64,000 nt of DNA from NCBI RefSeq assembly GCF_014596445.1, contig NZ_MECL01000124.1, forward strand, positions 1-64,000, read 5' to 3'. Source of the DNA: Streptomyces sp. CBMA29. GTDB taxonomy: Bacteria; Actinomycetota; Actinomycetes; Streptomycetales; Streptomycetaceae. Below the pieces are notes generated by a model. The model saw only the letters and a program-made list of their open reading frames with translations, had not been told where the DNA came from and did not search any database. The first letter of the stretch is position 1; every line of letters starts with the position of its first letter. The position numbers and the translations under genes were made by a program. Shown here one piece after another: positions 48,501 to 57,967 of the stretch.

Positions 48501-50642
48501 TCACACCGCGGACGGGCTCGTCGCCTCGTACAGCTCGAACCAGATGGACTTGCCGTCGCCGCGCGGGTCGACGCCCCAGGCGTCGGCGAGCTCCTCGATG
48601 AGCATCAGGCCGCGGCCGGAGGACGCCATCTCGCCGGGAGAGCGGCGGTGCGGCATGTCGTCGGAGCGGTCGCCGACCTCGACGTGGAGGCGGCGGGTGC
48701 CGGGCATGCCGGTGACCATGGCGGTCAGTACGGCGTCCTCGTCGGTGTGCACCAGCACGTTGGTGACGAGTTCGGAGACGAGCAGGACGGCGGACTCGAC
48801 CTGGTCGGCCGAGGTCCAGTCGTGCAGCAGGGCGCGGATGTCCTCGCGGGTGGCGCGGATACGGCCCGGGTCGGTCTGCGAGACGGTCAGCACCGCGCGC
48901 CGGACCGGGACCGCGCAGGTCGGGCCGTCGGGGTCGCGGCGCAGCAGGACCAGCGCGATGTCGTCCTCGCGGCGGTCGGCCAGCGGCCCGGTGGTGTGGT
49001 GGGAGGCGGGCCCGTGCACCGCGCGGATCAGGGAGTCGGCCAGCTCCTCCAGGTCGTCGGCGGGCCCGGCCTCCAGGACGTTGCGCAGCCGCTGCCAGCC
49101 GGTCTCCAGGTCGTGCCCGCCGGTCTCGATCAGGCCGTCGGTGCACAGCAGCAGCACCTCGCCGGGCTCCAGGACCATCCGGGTCGTCGGGTAGTCGGTG
49201 TCCGGCTCGATGCCCAGCGGCAGACCGCCCGCCGTACGCCGGACGATCGTCGTACCGTCGCCGAGCCGGATCGCGGGCTCCGGGTGCCCGGCGCGGCAGA
49301 CGTCGAGCGTGCCGGTCAGCGGGTCGGCCTCCAGGTAGAGGCAGGTCGCGAAGCGTACGTCGGCGGACTCGTCGGCGTGCAGTCCGGCGTGCAGGCCGTC
49401 GTGCAGCCCCTCGCGCAGGCCGTCGCGCAGCCCGTCCGCGGGCCCGTCGGGGAGCCCGTCGTGCAGCCCGGCCAGGAAGCGGGAGGTGCGCGAGAGCACC
49501 GCGTCCGGGTGGTGGCCCTCGGCCGCGTAGGCGCGCAGCGCGATCCGCAGCTGGCCCATGATCCCGGCGGCCCGTACGTCATGGCCCTGGACGTCGCCGA
49601 TGACGATCGCGGTACGGCCGGACGGCAGCCCGATCACGTCGTACCAGTCGCCGCCGACCTGGAGGCCGCCGCCGGTCGGCACGTACCGGGCGGCCACCGC
49701 CATGCCCTCGATGCCGGGCCTGCGGGCGGGCAGCATCGTGCGCTGGAGGCCGTCGGTCAGGGCGCGCTCCGACTCGTGCAGATGCGCGCGGGACAGCGCC
49801 TGCGCGAGCATCCGGGCGACCGTGGTGAGCACCGAGCGCTCGTCGGGCGTGAAGACCACCGGGTCGCGGAAGGCCGCCATCCAGGCGCCGATCGTGGACC
49901 CGGCCACGACCAGCGGCAGATACGCCCAGGAGGAGCGGCCGAACGGTTTCACCAGCGGCCAGGTGACCGGGAAGCGGTCCTCGTACGCGGCGGGCGACGG
50001 CAGATAGACCGCCTGGCCGGTACGGACCACCAGCGCGGCCGGGTAGTCGGTGTCCAGCGGCATGTCGAGGAAGGGGTCCTCGGTGCCCGCCGCCTGCCCG
50101 TGGTGGCCGATCACCGACAGCCGGTCGCCGTCCGTGCCGAAGACGGCGAGCCCGTCGGGCGAGAAGCCGGGCATCGACAAGGTGGCCGCCACCCGCAGCA
50201 CCTCGGCGGTGGAGTCGGCCTCGGCCAGCGCGCGCCCCGCGTCCAGCAGGAACGCCTCCCGGGCCCGCCGCCAGCCGCCGCCCGCCTGCGCCGCCGCCCG
50301 TGAGGGCCCGCCGCGCACCTCGTGCAGCGTGCCCGTCATCACCGTGCCCTGCGGGCGCACCCTGGCCCGTACCGTCCGCAGGATCGTGCCGTTGTCGCCC
50401 ACCACCCGCACCAGCGCCTCGGCGACCGTGCCCTCGGAGTAGGCGAGCGAGACCGCGCCGGACAGCGATACGTAGTCGGCTGCGTGCAGGCACGCCCGAA
50501 CGGCGGACGTCCGGTGCTCGGCCGGGCCGCCGGACAGCCCGAGCAGGCGCGCGGCGCGGGCGTCGACCGTCACGGTGCCGGTGGCCTCGTCCCACTGCCA
50601 CAGCCCGGTGCCGACGGCGGCCAGGACGTCCTCGGTGCGCAT
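48501..50642 (-). CDS. SpoIIE-family PP2C phosphatase with PAS, GAF and HATPase domains
   Basis: The 713-residue protein has a PAS-like N-terminus (about 1-110), a GAF domain (about 125-290), and the SpoIIE phosphatase (about 305-555), with metal residues in GGDWYDVIGLPSG, VIGDVQGHD and EDDIALVLLRRD. A C-terminal HATPase/RsbW-like kinase domain (about 575-713) has LLVSELVTNVLVHT and SGRGLMLIEELADAWGV. It thus joins antagonist kinase and phosphatase of a partner-switching sigma control pathway in one chain, a common Streptomyces layout. A repeat-rich insert (GLRDGLREGLHDGLHAGLHA) interrupts the phosphatase at about 390-425. There is no membrane segment. Confidence 0.92.
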   Translation of the reverse strand: MRTEDVLAAVGTGLWQWDEATGTVTVDARAARLLGLSGGPAEHRTSAVRACLHAADYVSLSGAVSLAYSEGTVAEALVRVVGDNGTILRTVRARVRPQGTVMTGTLHEVRGGPSRAAAQAGGGWRRAREAFLLDAGRALAEADSTAEVLRVAATLSMPGFSPDGLAVFGTDGDRLSVIGHHGQAAGTEDPFLDMPLDTDYPAALVVRTGQAVYLPSPAAYEDRFPVTWPLVKPFGRSSWAYLPLVVAGSTIGAWMAAFRDPVVFTPDERSVLTTVARMLAQALSRAHLHESERALTDGLQRTMLPARRPGIEGMAVAARYVPTGGGLQVGGDWYDVIGLPSGRTAIVIGDVQGHDVRAAGIMGQLRIALRAYAAEGHHPDAVLSRTSRFLAGLHDGLPDGPADGLRDGLREGLHDGLHAGLHADESADVRFATCLYLEADPLTGTLDVCRAGHPEPAIRLGDGTTIVRRTAGGLPLGIEPDTDYPTTRMVLEPGEVLLLCTDGLIETGGHDLETGWQRLRNVLEAGPADDLEELADSLIRAVHGPASHHTTGPLADRREDDIALVLLRRDPDGPTCAVPVRRAVLTVSQTDPGRIRATREDIRALLHDWTSADQVESAVLLVSELVTNVLVHTDEDAVLTAMVTGMPGTRRLHVEVGDRSDDMPHRRSPGEMASSGRGLMLIEELADAWGVDPRGDGKSIWFELYEATSPSAV
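49374..49473 (-). repeat. 12-bp tandem repeat coding for Gly-Leu-x-Asp units in the phosphatase
   Basis: About eight 12-bp units (GCAGGCCGTCGT-like on the plus strand) encode GLxD/GLxE/GLxA tetrapeptides such as GLRDGLREGLHDGLHAGL. They form an in-frame minisatellite inside the PP2C domain, probably a surface loop of variable length. Confidence 0.85.
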
Positions 50643-50803
50643 TTTGCCAGTTTATGAGAATGAGGACGTTATGGCCCAGTAGAGCCGCATACGTGGCCTT
50701 ATGCCCCACCGAATCCGGAGTGAGGACGGTGTACGCGCGCCGGTAAGCTGTGCTGGGCCGCTGGCCCGGCCACCCACCCACCATCCAGCGTCGAGGACGA
50801 ATG

Positions 50804-52591
50804 ATGCACCGGTACCGGTCCCACACCTGCGGCGAGCTGCGCGCCACCGACGTCGCCACCGACGTCCGCCTGTCCGGCTGGCTGCACAATCGCCGCGACC
50901 TGGGCGGCATCCTCTTCGTCGACCTGCGCGACCACTACGGCTTCACCCAGCTCGTCGTCCGTCCAGGATCTCCGGTGTACGACCAGCTCAGCGGCCAGTC
51001 CAAGGAGTCCGTGGTCCGCGTGGACGGCCGGGTCCTGGCCCGCTCGGCGGAGAACGTCAACCCGGAGCTGCCGACCGGCGAGGTCGAGGTGGACGTGGCC
51101 GCCCTGGAGGTGCTGGGCGCGGCCGACCCGCTGCCCTTCCCGGTCTTCCCCGAGGACAACGCGAACGAGGAGATGCGGCTCACCAACCGTTTCCTCGACC
51201 TGCGCCGCCAGCGCATGCACCGCAACATCATGCTGCGCACCCAGGTCATCTCCTTCCTGCGCCGCGAGATGACCGCGCTCGGCTTCAACGAGATGGCCAC
51301 CCCGATCCTGTCGGCCACCTCCCCCGAGGGCGCCCGCGACTTCCTGGTGCCCTCCCGCGTGCACGCCGGGAAGTTCTACGCGCTGCCGCAGGCCCCGCAG
51401 CAGTTCAAGCAGCTCCTGATGATCTCCGGCTTCGACCGCTACTTCCAGATCGCGCCCTGCTTCCGCGACGAGGACTCGCGCGCCGACCGCTCGCCCGGCG
51501 AGTTCTACCAGCTCGACGTCGAGATGAGCTTCGTCGAGCAGGAGGACGTCTTCGGCGTCATCGAGAAGGTCATGACCGACCTCTTCACCGAGCTGGGCGG
51601 TGGCCGCACCGTCACCTCGCCGTTCCCGCGCATCCCCTTCCGCGAGTCGATGCTCAAGTACGGCAACGACAAGCCGGACCTGCGCACCGCGCTCGAACTG
51701 GTCGACGTCTCCGAGGTGTTCGCCGGGTCGGGCTTCAAGGCGTTCGCCGACAAGCACGTCCGCGCGCTGGCCGTGCCCGGCACCGCAGAGCAGTCGCGCA
51801 AGTTCTTCGACCAGCTCGGCGAGTACGCTGTCTCGCTCGGCGCCAAGGGCCTGGCCTGGGTCCGGGTCGGCGGCTCCGCCGACAAGCCCGAGCTGACCGG
51901 CCCGATCGCCAAGTTCCTTACGGCGGAGGACGTTACGGCGCTGCTCGCCGCCGTCGGCGCCGAGCCCGGCACCGCGATCTTCTTCGGCGCCGGTGAGTTC
52001 GACGAGGTCTCCAAGATCATGGGCCCGGTCCGGGTCGAGGCCGCCAAGCGCACCGGGCAGTACGAGGAAGGTGTCTTCCGCTTCTGCTGGATCGTCGACT
52101 TCCCGATGTTCGAGCGCAACGAGGACACCGGGGCGGTGGAGTTCTCGCACAACCCCTTCTCCATGCCGCAGGGCGGCCTCGAAGCCCTCAACTCCAAGGA
52201 CCCGCTGGACATTCTCGCCTGGCAGTACGACATCGTCTGCAACGGCATCGAGCTGTCCTCCGGGGCCATCCGTAACCACGAACCCGCCGTCATGTACCGC
52301 GCGTTCGAGATCGCGGGCTACACGCGCGAGACGGTGGAGGCCGAGTTCGGCGGCATGCTCCGCGCCTTCCACTTCGGCGCGCCGCCGCACGGCGGCATCG
52401 CGCCGGGCGTCGACCGTATGGTCATGCTCCTCGCCGACGAGCCCAACATCCGCGAGACCATCGCGTTCCCGCTCAACCAGAATGCCCAGGACCTTCTCAT
52501 GGGCGCGCCCTCCGAGGTCGAGGACGCGCGGCTGCGCGAGCTCCACATCCAGCTCCGCCCTTCCGCAGGGCGCCCTTCCGCTGGGCGCTGA
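50804..52591 (+). CDS. aspS: Aspartyl-tRNA synthetase
   Basis: The 595-residue protein is a full-length bacterial-type class IIb synthetase. It has an N-terminal OB anticodon domain ([20 protein letters not shown]), motif 1 region ([18 protein letters not shown]), motif 2 ([20 protein letters not shown]), a GAD insertion (about 295-420) and motif 3 ([13 protein letters not shown]). It charges tRNA-Asp (or both Asp and Asn if non-discriminating; the window does not decide). GAGGA is seven bases before the ATG at 50804; an ATG at 50801 is adjacent. The C-terminus ends with a duplicated PSAGR-like tail. Confidence 0.95.
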   Translation: MHRYRSHTCGELRATDVATDVRLSGWLHNRRDLGGILFVDLRDHYGFTQLVVRPGSPVYDQLSGQSKESVVRVDGRVLARSAENVNPELPTGEVEVDVAALEVLGAADPLPFPVFPEDNANEEMRLTNRFLDLRRQRMHRNIMLRTQVISFLRREMTALGFNEMATPILSATSPEGARDFLVPSRVHAGKFYALPQAPQQFKQLLMISGFDRYFQIAPCFRDEDSRADRSPGEFYQLDVEMSFVEQEDVFGVIEKVMTDLFTELGGGRTVTSPFPRIPFRESMLKYGNDKPDLRTALELVDVSEVFAGSGFKAFADKHVRALAVPGTAEQSRKFFDQLGEYAVSLGAKGLAWVRVGGSADKPELTGPIAKFLTAEDVTALLAAVGAEPGTAIFFGAGEFDEVSKIMGPVRVEAAKRTGQYEEGVFRFCWIVDFPMFERNEDTGAVEFSHNPFSMPQGGLEALNSKDPLDILAWQYDIVCNGIELSSGAIRNHEPAVMYRAFEIAGYTRETVEAEFGGMLRAFHFGAPPHGGIAPGVDRMVMLLADEPNIRETIAFPLNQNAQDLLMGAPSEVEDARLRELHIQLRPSAGRPSAGR

Positions 52592-52658
52592 GCCGATCTT
52601 TTAAGGGGCGCGGCCCCTGGGCGTCTCCTTTGCCGGGGGCGGCAGGCCGATCTTTTCA

Positions 52659-52811
52659 GGGGCGCTGGGGGCACCTCCCAGCGGTAGCTGGGGGAGGAAC
52701 TGCGCGGCCCGCCCCCACCGGCCGGTGGTCGGGACACCACCGAATTGCCCCTCTGGGGCCGGTGGTGACCTGCGGGAGCGTCGTGGCTGGCCGCGCAGTT
52801 CCCCGCGCCCC
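52659..52811. repeat. Dispersed inverted repeat, copy D (subfamily 2), with nested insertion
   Basis: The left arm GGGGCG (52659) is split by 31 nt before GGAACTGCGCG (52696-52706). The right arm, CGCGCAGTTCCCCGCGCCCC, is intact at 52792-52811, followed by TAAAGAC. The interior matches copies B and C. It lies between aspS and the sigma-factor gene, and flanking pieces (AGGGGCGCGGCCCCTGGGCG) repeat those at copy E. Confidence 0.85.
52665..52695. repeat. 31-nt nested hairpin insertion inside copy D
   Basis: CTGGGGGCACCTCCCAGC followed by GGTAGCTGGGGGA interrupts the left arm. It is the near reverse complement of the unit in the right arm of copy A (9425-9456). The insertion point in the arm is equivalent in both copies. 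Confidence 0.75.
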
Positions 52812-52906
52812 TAAAGACTCGGCGAGCCGCCCCCGGCAAAGGAGACGCCCGGGGGCAACCGCGGGGGAGGGTCACCGCGTTTAGGGGGGTGTGGAGAGGA
52901 AAAACG

Positions 52907-53422
52907 GTGTCGCACCCCGGTTTCGAGGAGTTCGTGGCGGCCCGCGGCCCCAGACTGCTGCGGGTCGCCTGGCTGTTGACCGGCGACCCGCACCTCGCAG
53001 AGGACCTGTTGCAGACGGTGCTGGCCAGGGTGTGGCCGAAGTGGCACCGGATCGCGGGCGACAGCCCGGAGGCGTACGTACGCAAGGCGCTGGTGCACAC
53101 CCACGCCTCGTGGTGGCGGCGGCGCTGGCGCGGCGAGGTGCCGCACGGCGAACTGCCCGACCGCCCGCAGCCGGCGGACCCGTACGGGGACGTGGACCTG
53201 GAGCAGGCACTGGCGGCGGCGATACGGGAACTGCCGGTACGCCAGCGCGCGGTGGTCGTGCTGCGCTACTTCGAGGACCTGAGCGTGGCCGACACCGCGG
53301 ATGTCCTCGGCTGCACGGAGGGCACCGTCAAGAGCCAGGCGTCCAAGGCGCTGCGGGCGCTGCGCGGACGGCTGCCGGAAGCCGTGGGCATGGGCGTCGG
53401 AGGTGAGCGCCATGACGGATGA
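52907..53422 (+). CDS. SigE-family ECF RNA polymerase sigma factor
   Basis: The GTG at 52907 has GGAGAGGA six bases upstream and gives 171 residues. Region 2 includes RLLRVAWLLTGDPHLAEDLL and VWPKWHRI. Region 4 includes ELPVRQRAVVVLRYFEDLSV and DVLGCTEGTVKSQASKALRAL. This is the SigE-family pattern of streptomycetes. The next gene overlaps by 11 bp and encodes a membrane protein in the anti-sigma position. The operon ends with an L,D-transpeptidase, so an envelope-stress role is likely (inference). Confidence 0.9.
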   Translation: MSHPGFEEFVAARGPRLLRVAWLLTGDPHLAEDLLQTVLARVWPKWHRIAGDSPEAYVRKALVHTHASWWRRRWRGEVPHGELPDRPQPADPYGDVDLEQALAAAIRELPVRQRAVVVLRYFEDLSVADTADVLGCTEGTVKSQASKALRALRGRLPEAVGMGVGGERHDG

Positions 53423-54191
53423 GCGTTTCTCGGAGGACGACCTGCGCGCCCTGCTGGAGCGCGCGGTGCCCCAACTGCCCGCCCCCGTACAGCGGTTGGA
53501 GCGGGTCAAGGAGCGTGCGCTGCGCCGTCGCAGGCGCCGCGCGGCCGGGATGTCCGCCACCGTCGTGGTGGCGGTCGCGGCGGCCGGGCTCGTCCTGCCG
53601 GGCCTCGGCGGCACGTCGAGCGCCCCGCTGCCGCCCGCCGTCACCTCGCTCGCGCCGCCCGCGTCCGGCAGCGCCCCGACGGAGCCCGCTCCGGCGGACC
53701 CGACTCCGACCCGCGACGCGGCCGAGCCGCCGTCCGCCGCGTCGGCGGCGGTCACGTACCACTTTCCCGAACTGGCCGGTCTCGACCTGCGGTTGCCGCC
53801 CGGCTGGACGACGCTCGTCGCGCCCAAGACCGGTGACGTCTTCGCGTCCTCGCAGGCGCTCGGCCTGCCGACCGACGGCTGCGTCAAGCCGCTGGACGGC
53901 TTCTGCACCCCGCTGGTCCGCACCCTGACCCGCGGCGGGGTGCTGATGATGCTGACGCTCCGGCACAGCAAGGTCACGGTGGACAAGCTCAACGCCGCCA
54001 GCCGCCCGGTCACTTCGTCCGTCGTCCTCAGCGCCTGCCGGGCGGTCGGCGGCACCGCGCAGACCAACGCCCTGCTCACCGACGCGTCCGGCTCCGACGT
54101 CCTGATCGACGTCTCGGTGTGCCTGGCCGACGCCACCGACGCGCAGCGGTCCCGGATCAACGACGCGCTGAAGAACGCCGTCTTCTCGTGA
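53412..54191 (+). CDS. Single-pass membrane protein, possible anti-sigma-like regulator
   Basis: The ATG at 53412 overlaps the sigma gene by 11 bp and gives 259 residues. A cytoplasmic N-terminus (about 1-45, FSEDDLRALLERAVPQLPAP and a KERALRRRRRR basic stretch) precedes one membrane helix (TVVVAVAAAGLVLPGLG). A Pro/Ala-rich linker and an extracytoplasmic domain with two or more Cys (TDGCVKPLDGFCTPLV) follow. Gene order and topology are those of an anti-sigma factor, but no zinc anti-sigma HxxxCxxC motif is visible, so this is inference. Confidence 0.7.
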   Translation: MTDERFSEDDLRALLERAVPQLPAPVQRLERVKERALRRRRRRAAGMSATVVVAVAAAGLVLPGLGGTSSAPLPPAVTSLAPPASGSAPTEPAPADPTPTRDAAEPPSAASAAVTYHFPELAGLDLRLPPGWTTLVAPKTGDVFASSQALGLPTDGCVKPLDGFCTPLVRTLTRGGVLMMLTLRHSKVTVDKLNAASRPVTSSVVLSACRAVGGTAQTNALLTDASGSDVLIDVSVCLADATDAQRSRINDALKNAVFS

Positions 54192-55030
54192 AAGCTCCCG
54201 TGAAAGGCCACCATCCCGTCATGCGCGCCACCCGCCGCCCCCGCCGTCTCCTGGCCGCCGCCGTACTGACCGCGCTGGCCGCCGCCCCGCTGGTGTCCGG
54301 CTGCGTGGGCGGCGGCACGGGGGTGCGGGTGTCGAAGGTCGGCGACGAGGGGCCGCTGAGCACGGTGGTGAGCGGACCCGCGGGCCGGGCGGGCAGGTCC
54401 GCGCCCGAGCCGGTGCGGACGACACCCGCGCCGCCCGCCCAACTGCCGGGCCTGGGGCCGAGAACGCGCTCGCAGATCCCCGCCGACGCGCGGCAGGCCG
54501 TCCTGGTCACCGGCGCGGGACCCGACTCGCCGGACGCGAAGGTCACCTTCTACACCCGTGAGGACACGGCCGGCTGGCGGCCGTCGGGTCCGGTGTGGGC
54601 CGCGCACAACGCGCTGCGCGGCTGGACCGACACGCACCACACCGGCGATCTGCGCTCACCGGTCGGCGTCTTCGGCCTCACCGACGCGGGCGGCCACCTC
54701 CCCGACCCCGGCACCGCACTCCCCTACGACCACGCGCCGATCGGCTTCAGCGTCTCCGGCACCGGCTTCAGGGGTGAGCCGCTGGCGGGCTCCTTCGACT
54801 ACGTCATCGCCGTCAACTACAACCACCTGCCCGGCACTTCACCGCGCGACTGGACGCGTCCGCTGGGCGCCTCGCGCGGCGGCGGCATCTGGCTGCACGT
54901 GGATCACGGCGGCCCGACCCAGGGCTGTGTCTCGCTGCCGCGGCAGGCCATGCGGACGCTGCTGCGCACCCTGGACCCCACGCTGCACCCGGTGGTGGTG
55001 ATGGGAGACGGGGCCGCGCTGGCGCGCTGA
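54188..55030 (+). CDS. L,D-transpeptidase (YkuD) lipoprotein
   Basis: The GTG at 54188 overlaps the previous stop by 4 bp and gives 280 residues; the ATG at 54221 is an attractive alternative that gives an ideal signal peptide. A basic n-region and hydrophobic core end in the lipobox LVSGC (Cys39 from the first start). The YkuD domain (about 110-275) has LRSPVGVFGLTDAGG, the His in GGIWLHVDHG, and the catalytic Cys at about 247 in TQGCVSLP. Such enzymes make 3-3 cross-links in peptidoglycan. Linkage to the ECF sigma gene suggests stress-induced wall remodelling. Confidence 0.87.
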   Translation: MKAPVKGHHPVMRATRRPRRLLAAAVLTALAAAPLVSGCVGGGTGVRVSKVGDEGPLSTVVSGPAGRAGRSAPEPVRTTPAPPAQLPGLGPRTRSQIPADARQAVLVTGAGPDSPDAKVTFYTREDTAGWRPSGPVWAAHNALRGWTDTHHTGDLRSPVGVFGLTDAGGHLPDPGTALPYDHAPIGFSVSGTGFRGEPLAGSFDYVIAVNYNHLPGTSPRDWTRPLGASRGGGIWLHVDHGGPTQGCVSLPRQAMRTLLRTLDPTLHPVVVMGDGAALAR

Positions 55031-55061
55031 ACGGCCGTACGCACGGCCCCGGTCGCGTTCC

Positions 55062-56795
55062 TCAGGCGGCCGGTGCGTCCGGGTCGCCGCCGAACCGCTC
55101 GATGTACGACGCCAGGTCCTCGTCGGAGATCTTCGCGAAGAGCACCGGCGGGACCGTGAAGGAGGTGCCCGCGGGCACCGCGTCCAGCGCGCGGGCCTCG
55201 TCGGCGGTGACCCAGCGGGCGTCGTCGGCGGGCAGCGCGAAGGCGGCCCGCATGGCGGCGGCCGAGGCCGGGATGAACGGCTCGGACACCACCGCGTAGA
55301 GGTGGATGAGATTCATCGCGGTACGCAGCGTGAGCGCGGCGCCGTCCTGGTCGGTCTTGATCTCCATCCAGGGGGCCTTCTCCTCCAGGTAGGAGTTGCC
55401 CGCGCTCCACAGTGCCCGCAACGACTGCGCGGCCTTGCGGAATTGCAGCGTCTCCATGTGGTCCTCGTATTCGGCGAGCAGCGCGGCGATCTGCTCGCCG
55501 AGCTTCGCCTCGGCGGCGCCGGCCGCCGAACCCGCGGGCACTTCGTCGCCGAATCGCTTGCGCGAGAAGGACAGGACGCGGTTGACGAAATTGCCGAGGG
55601 TGTCGGCGAGGTCCTTGTTGACGCCCGCCGCGAACAGCTCCCAGGTGAAGGAGGTGTCGTCGGACTCCGGCGCGTTCGCGATGAGGAAGTAGCGCCAGTA
55701 GTCGGCGGGCAGCAGCTCAAGGGCGGCGTCGGTGAAGACACCGCGGCGCTGCGAGGTGGAGAACTTGCCGCCGTAGTAGTTCAGCCAGTTGAAGGCCTTG
55801 ACGTAGTCGACCTTCTTCCACGGTTCACGGGTGCCCAGTTGGGTCGCCGGGAACATCACGGTGTGGAAGGGCACATTGTCCTTGGCCATGAACTCGGTGT
55901 AACGGACCGTGTCGTCGGCCTCGTACCACCACGACTTCCAGTCCCGTACGTCACCCTCGGGCGCGGCGTCGGCCCACTCCTTGGTGGAACCGATGTACTC
56001 GATGGGTGCGTCGAACCAGACGTAGAACACCTTTCCGTCCGCGGCCAGCTCTGGCCAGGTGTCGGCCGGTACGGGAACGCCCCAATCCAGGTCGCGGGTG
56101 ATCGCCCGGTCCTGGAGTCCCTCGGTGAGCCATTTCCGCGCGATGGACGAGGCCAGGGTGGGCCAGTCGGCGCCGTTCGCGTCGATCCACGCCTCGACCT
56201 CGCCGGCGAGCTTGGACTGGAGGAGGAACAGGTGCTTGGTCTCGCGGACCTCCAGCGCGCTGCTGCCGCTGATCGCGGAGCGCGCGTCGATGAGGTCGGT
56301 CGGGTCGAGCACCCGCGTGCAGTTCTCGCACTGGTCGCCGCGGGCCTTGTCGTATCCGCAGTACGGGCAGGTGCCGACGATGTAGCGGTCGGGCAGGAAG
56401 CGTTCGTCGGCGAGCGAGTAGACCTGCCGGACGGCCCGCTCCTCGATGAAGCCGTTCTCGTCGAGCTTGCGCGCGAAGTGCTGGGTGATGTCGCGGTTCT
56501 CCGCCGAGGAGCTGCGGCCGAAGTGGTCGAAGGACAGCTCGAAGCCGTCGTAGATCGCCTTCTGCGCGAGGTGTGCCTGGCCGCAGAAGACGTCGACCGG
56601 CAGGCCCGCCTCCTTGGCAGCCAGCTCGGCGGGGGTGCCGTGCTCGTCGGTGGCGCAGATGTAGAGGACCTCGTGGCCGCGCTGCCGCAGATACCGCGAG
56701 TAGACGTCTGCCGGGAGCATGGACCCCACCATGTTGCCCAGATGCTTGATCCCGTTGATATAGGGGAGGGCTGAGGTGATGAGGTGACGCGCCAT
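55062..56795 (-). CDS. metG: Methionyl-tRNA synthetase
   Basis: The 577-residue class Ia synthetase has the HIGH-type motif [14 protein letters not shown], a four-Cys zinc knuckle (CPYCGY and CENC), and KFSTSQRRG in the KMSKS position. A helical anticodon domain follows. The C-terminal dimerisation domain found in E. coli MetG is absent; the protein ends soon after the anticodon domain. It charges both initiator and elongator tRNA-Met. It is transcribed alone on the minus strand and ends 31 bp from the convergent transpeptidase gene. Confidence 0.95.
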   Translation of the reverse strand: MARHLITSALPYINGIKHLGNMVGSMLPADVYSRYLRQRGHEVLYICATDEHGTPAELAAKEAGLPVDVFCGQAHLAQKAIYDGFELSFDHFGRSSSAENRDITQHFARKLDENGFIEERAVRQVYSLADERFLPDRYIVGTCPYCGYDKARGDQCENCTRVLDPTDLIDARSAISGSSALEVRETKHLFLLQSKLAGEVEAWIDANGADWPTLASSIARKWLTEGLQDRAITRDLDWGVPVPADTWPELAADGKVFYVWFDAPIEYIGSTKEWADAAPEGDVRDWKSWWYEADDTVRYTEFMAKDNVPFHTVMFPATQLGTREPWKKVDYVKAFNWLNYYGGKFSTSQRRGVFTDAALELLPADYWRYFLIANAPESDDTSFTWELFAAGVNKDLADTLGNFVNRVLSFSRKRFGDEVPAGSAAGAAEAKLGEQIAALLAEYEDHMETLQFRKAAQSLRALWSAGNSYLEEKAPWMEIKTDQDGAALTLRTAMNLIHLYAVVSEPFIPASAAAMRAAFALPADDARWVTADEARALDAVPAGTSFTVPPVLFAKISDEDLASYIERFGGDPDAPAA

Positions 56796-56962
56796 TGCGG
56801 GCTGCTCCCAATTCGTTGCGGGGAGTGAGTAATTCCTCTACGGACGGTCAATATCGTATCGGACGACCGGGGGGCATCCGCCGCCCCTTTTCCGGGTAGC
56901 CGGGCCATGAAGGGCTGTGAACGGCCCTGGGGGGCCGGGCGCTGAAGATCACAGCGAGTGAC

Positions 56963-56996
56963 TGCACGTGCACATGCACGTGCACATGCACGTGCC
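56963..56996. repeat. Three tandem TGCACGTGCA palindromes, 12-bp period
   Basis: TGCACGTGCA occurs at 56963-56972 and 56975-56984, and TGCACGTGCC at 56987-56996. The whole stretch alternates purine and pyrimidine and could adopt Z-form. It is 56-89 bp before the DUF397 gene; the same palindrome occurs at 57854 before the ATPase and XRE genes. It is a likely shared operator. Confidence 0.8.
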
Positions 56997-57051
56997 TGCC
57001 CAACGAGTTATGATCTGCCGTACCAGACATGGCACTTATGGGGAGTGGCTG

Positions 57052-57288
57052 ATGCGCCGGACGCACAACGGAATGGCCGCAGAAGACCTACGCGGAGTGG
57101 TCTGGCAGAAGAGCCGTCACAGCAATGCCAATGGAACGTGCGTCGAGTTCGCCGCCCTGCCCGACGGCGAGGTCGCCGTACGGAATTCGCGCTTCCCCGA
57201 CGGTCCGGCGCTGATATACACACGTGCGGAGATCGAATCGATGATCATCGGCGTGAAAGCCGGTGAATTCGACCACCTGGTCCCGTAA
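57052..57288 (+). CDS. DUF397 domain protein
   Basis: The ATG at 57052 has GGGGAG six bases upstream and gives 78 residues; the frame is open through the upstream repeats but that part is not family-like. The domain reads VWQKSRHSNANGTCVEFAAL, VAVRNSRFPDGPAL and IYTRAEIESMIIGVKAGEFD. It is an intact DUF397. Here the gene is not beside its XRE partner (57968) but separated by the ATPase gene, and both share TGCACGTGCA sites. Confidence 0.9.
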   Translation: MRRTHNGMAAEDLRGVVWQKSRHSNANGTCVEFAALPDGEVAVRNSRFPDGPALIYTRAEIESMIIGVKAGEFDHLVP

Positions 57289-57309
57289 TGCTCCTGACCT
57301 GCCCTTGAC

Positions 57310-57786
57310 CTAACACGGTCCCGTCGGTGTGAGGAAAAGCGCCCAGACGACCTTTCCCGTGCCGCTCAGCGGGTGCCATCCCCAGTTCTCGCTGAACGAG
57401 TCCACCAGATGGAGACCGCGGCCGGTCTCGGCCACGAAATCAGGGTCCTTGGCGACGGGCGCCACCCCGCTGGGGTCACGCACCGCACACACCACGCGCG
57501 AGGTCCAGCGCACCAGGCTCAGCCGTACCGGGGCGCCGGGCGCGCCGATCGGCACCGCGTACCGCAGCGCGTTGGTCACCAGCTCGGACGCGACCAGTTC
57601 GACCGAGTCGCGGAGCGTGGACAGATCCCATCGTTGGAGCGTCGCGCGCGTGAAGTGACGTGCCTCACCCACTGACTCCAGGGCGGCGGGCAGCTCACAG
57701 GTGGCTCCGTTACCCGAGGCCACGCGCTCAGGCGCGAGCACTCCCTGCCATAACGGCTCCAGCACGGCGACTGCCTCTGCCTTCAT
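57310..57786 (-). CDS. ATP-binding (HATPase_c, anti-sigma/RsbW-like) protein
   Basis: The ATG at 57786 gives 158 residues; the frame extends upstream to 58059 without homology. The GHKL motifs are SVELVASELVTNALRYAVPI (N-box), VVCAVRDPSG and ETGRGLHLVDSFSENWGWHP (G-box). It belongs to the third WhiJ/AbaA-like set, with DUF397 at 57052 and XRE at 57968. It is divergent from the XRE gene, with a TGCACGTGCA palindrome between them. Confidence 0.88.
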   Translation of the reverse strand: MKAEAVAVLEPLWQGVLAPERVASGNGATCELPAALESVGEARHFTRATLQRWDLSTLRDSVELVASELVTNALRYAVPIGAPGAPVRLSLVRWTSRVVCAVRDPSGVAPVAKDPDFVAETGRGLHLVDSFSENWGWHPLSGTGKVVWALFLTPTGPC

Positions 57787-57853
57787 ACGTGCCCCCGGGG
57801 TATCTGCACGTCCACCATGCTCATGGATCAGCACCCTCCGATGCAAGAGCGTC

Positions 57854-57888
57854 TGCACGTGCATCTGCAAGGAATTGATGCACGTGTC
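57854..57888. promoter_or_regulatory. TGCACGTGCA-type sites between divergent ATPase and XRE genes
   Basis: TGCACGTGCA is at 57854-57863 and the variant TGCACGTGTC at 57879-57888. The same palindrome is present three times before the DUF397 gene at 57052. The common site suggests one regulator, most simply the XRE protein, controls all three genes. Confidence 0.65.
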
Positions 57889-57967
57889 GATGGAGAGTGA
57901 CCGAATGGGTACACCGCGCAGTCCGTTAGTGGCAGACTGCTGATGAACCAAGGGCGGAGCGTGACCT

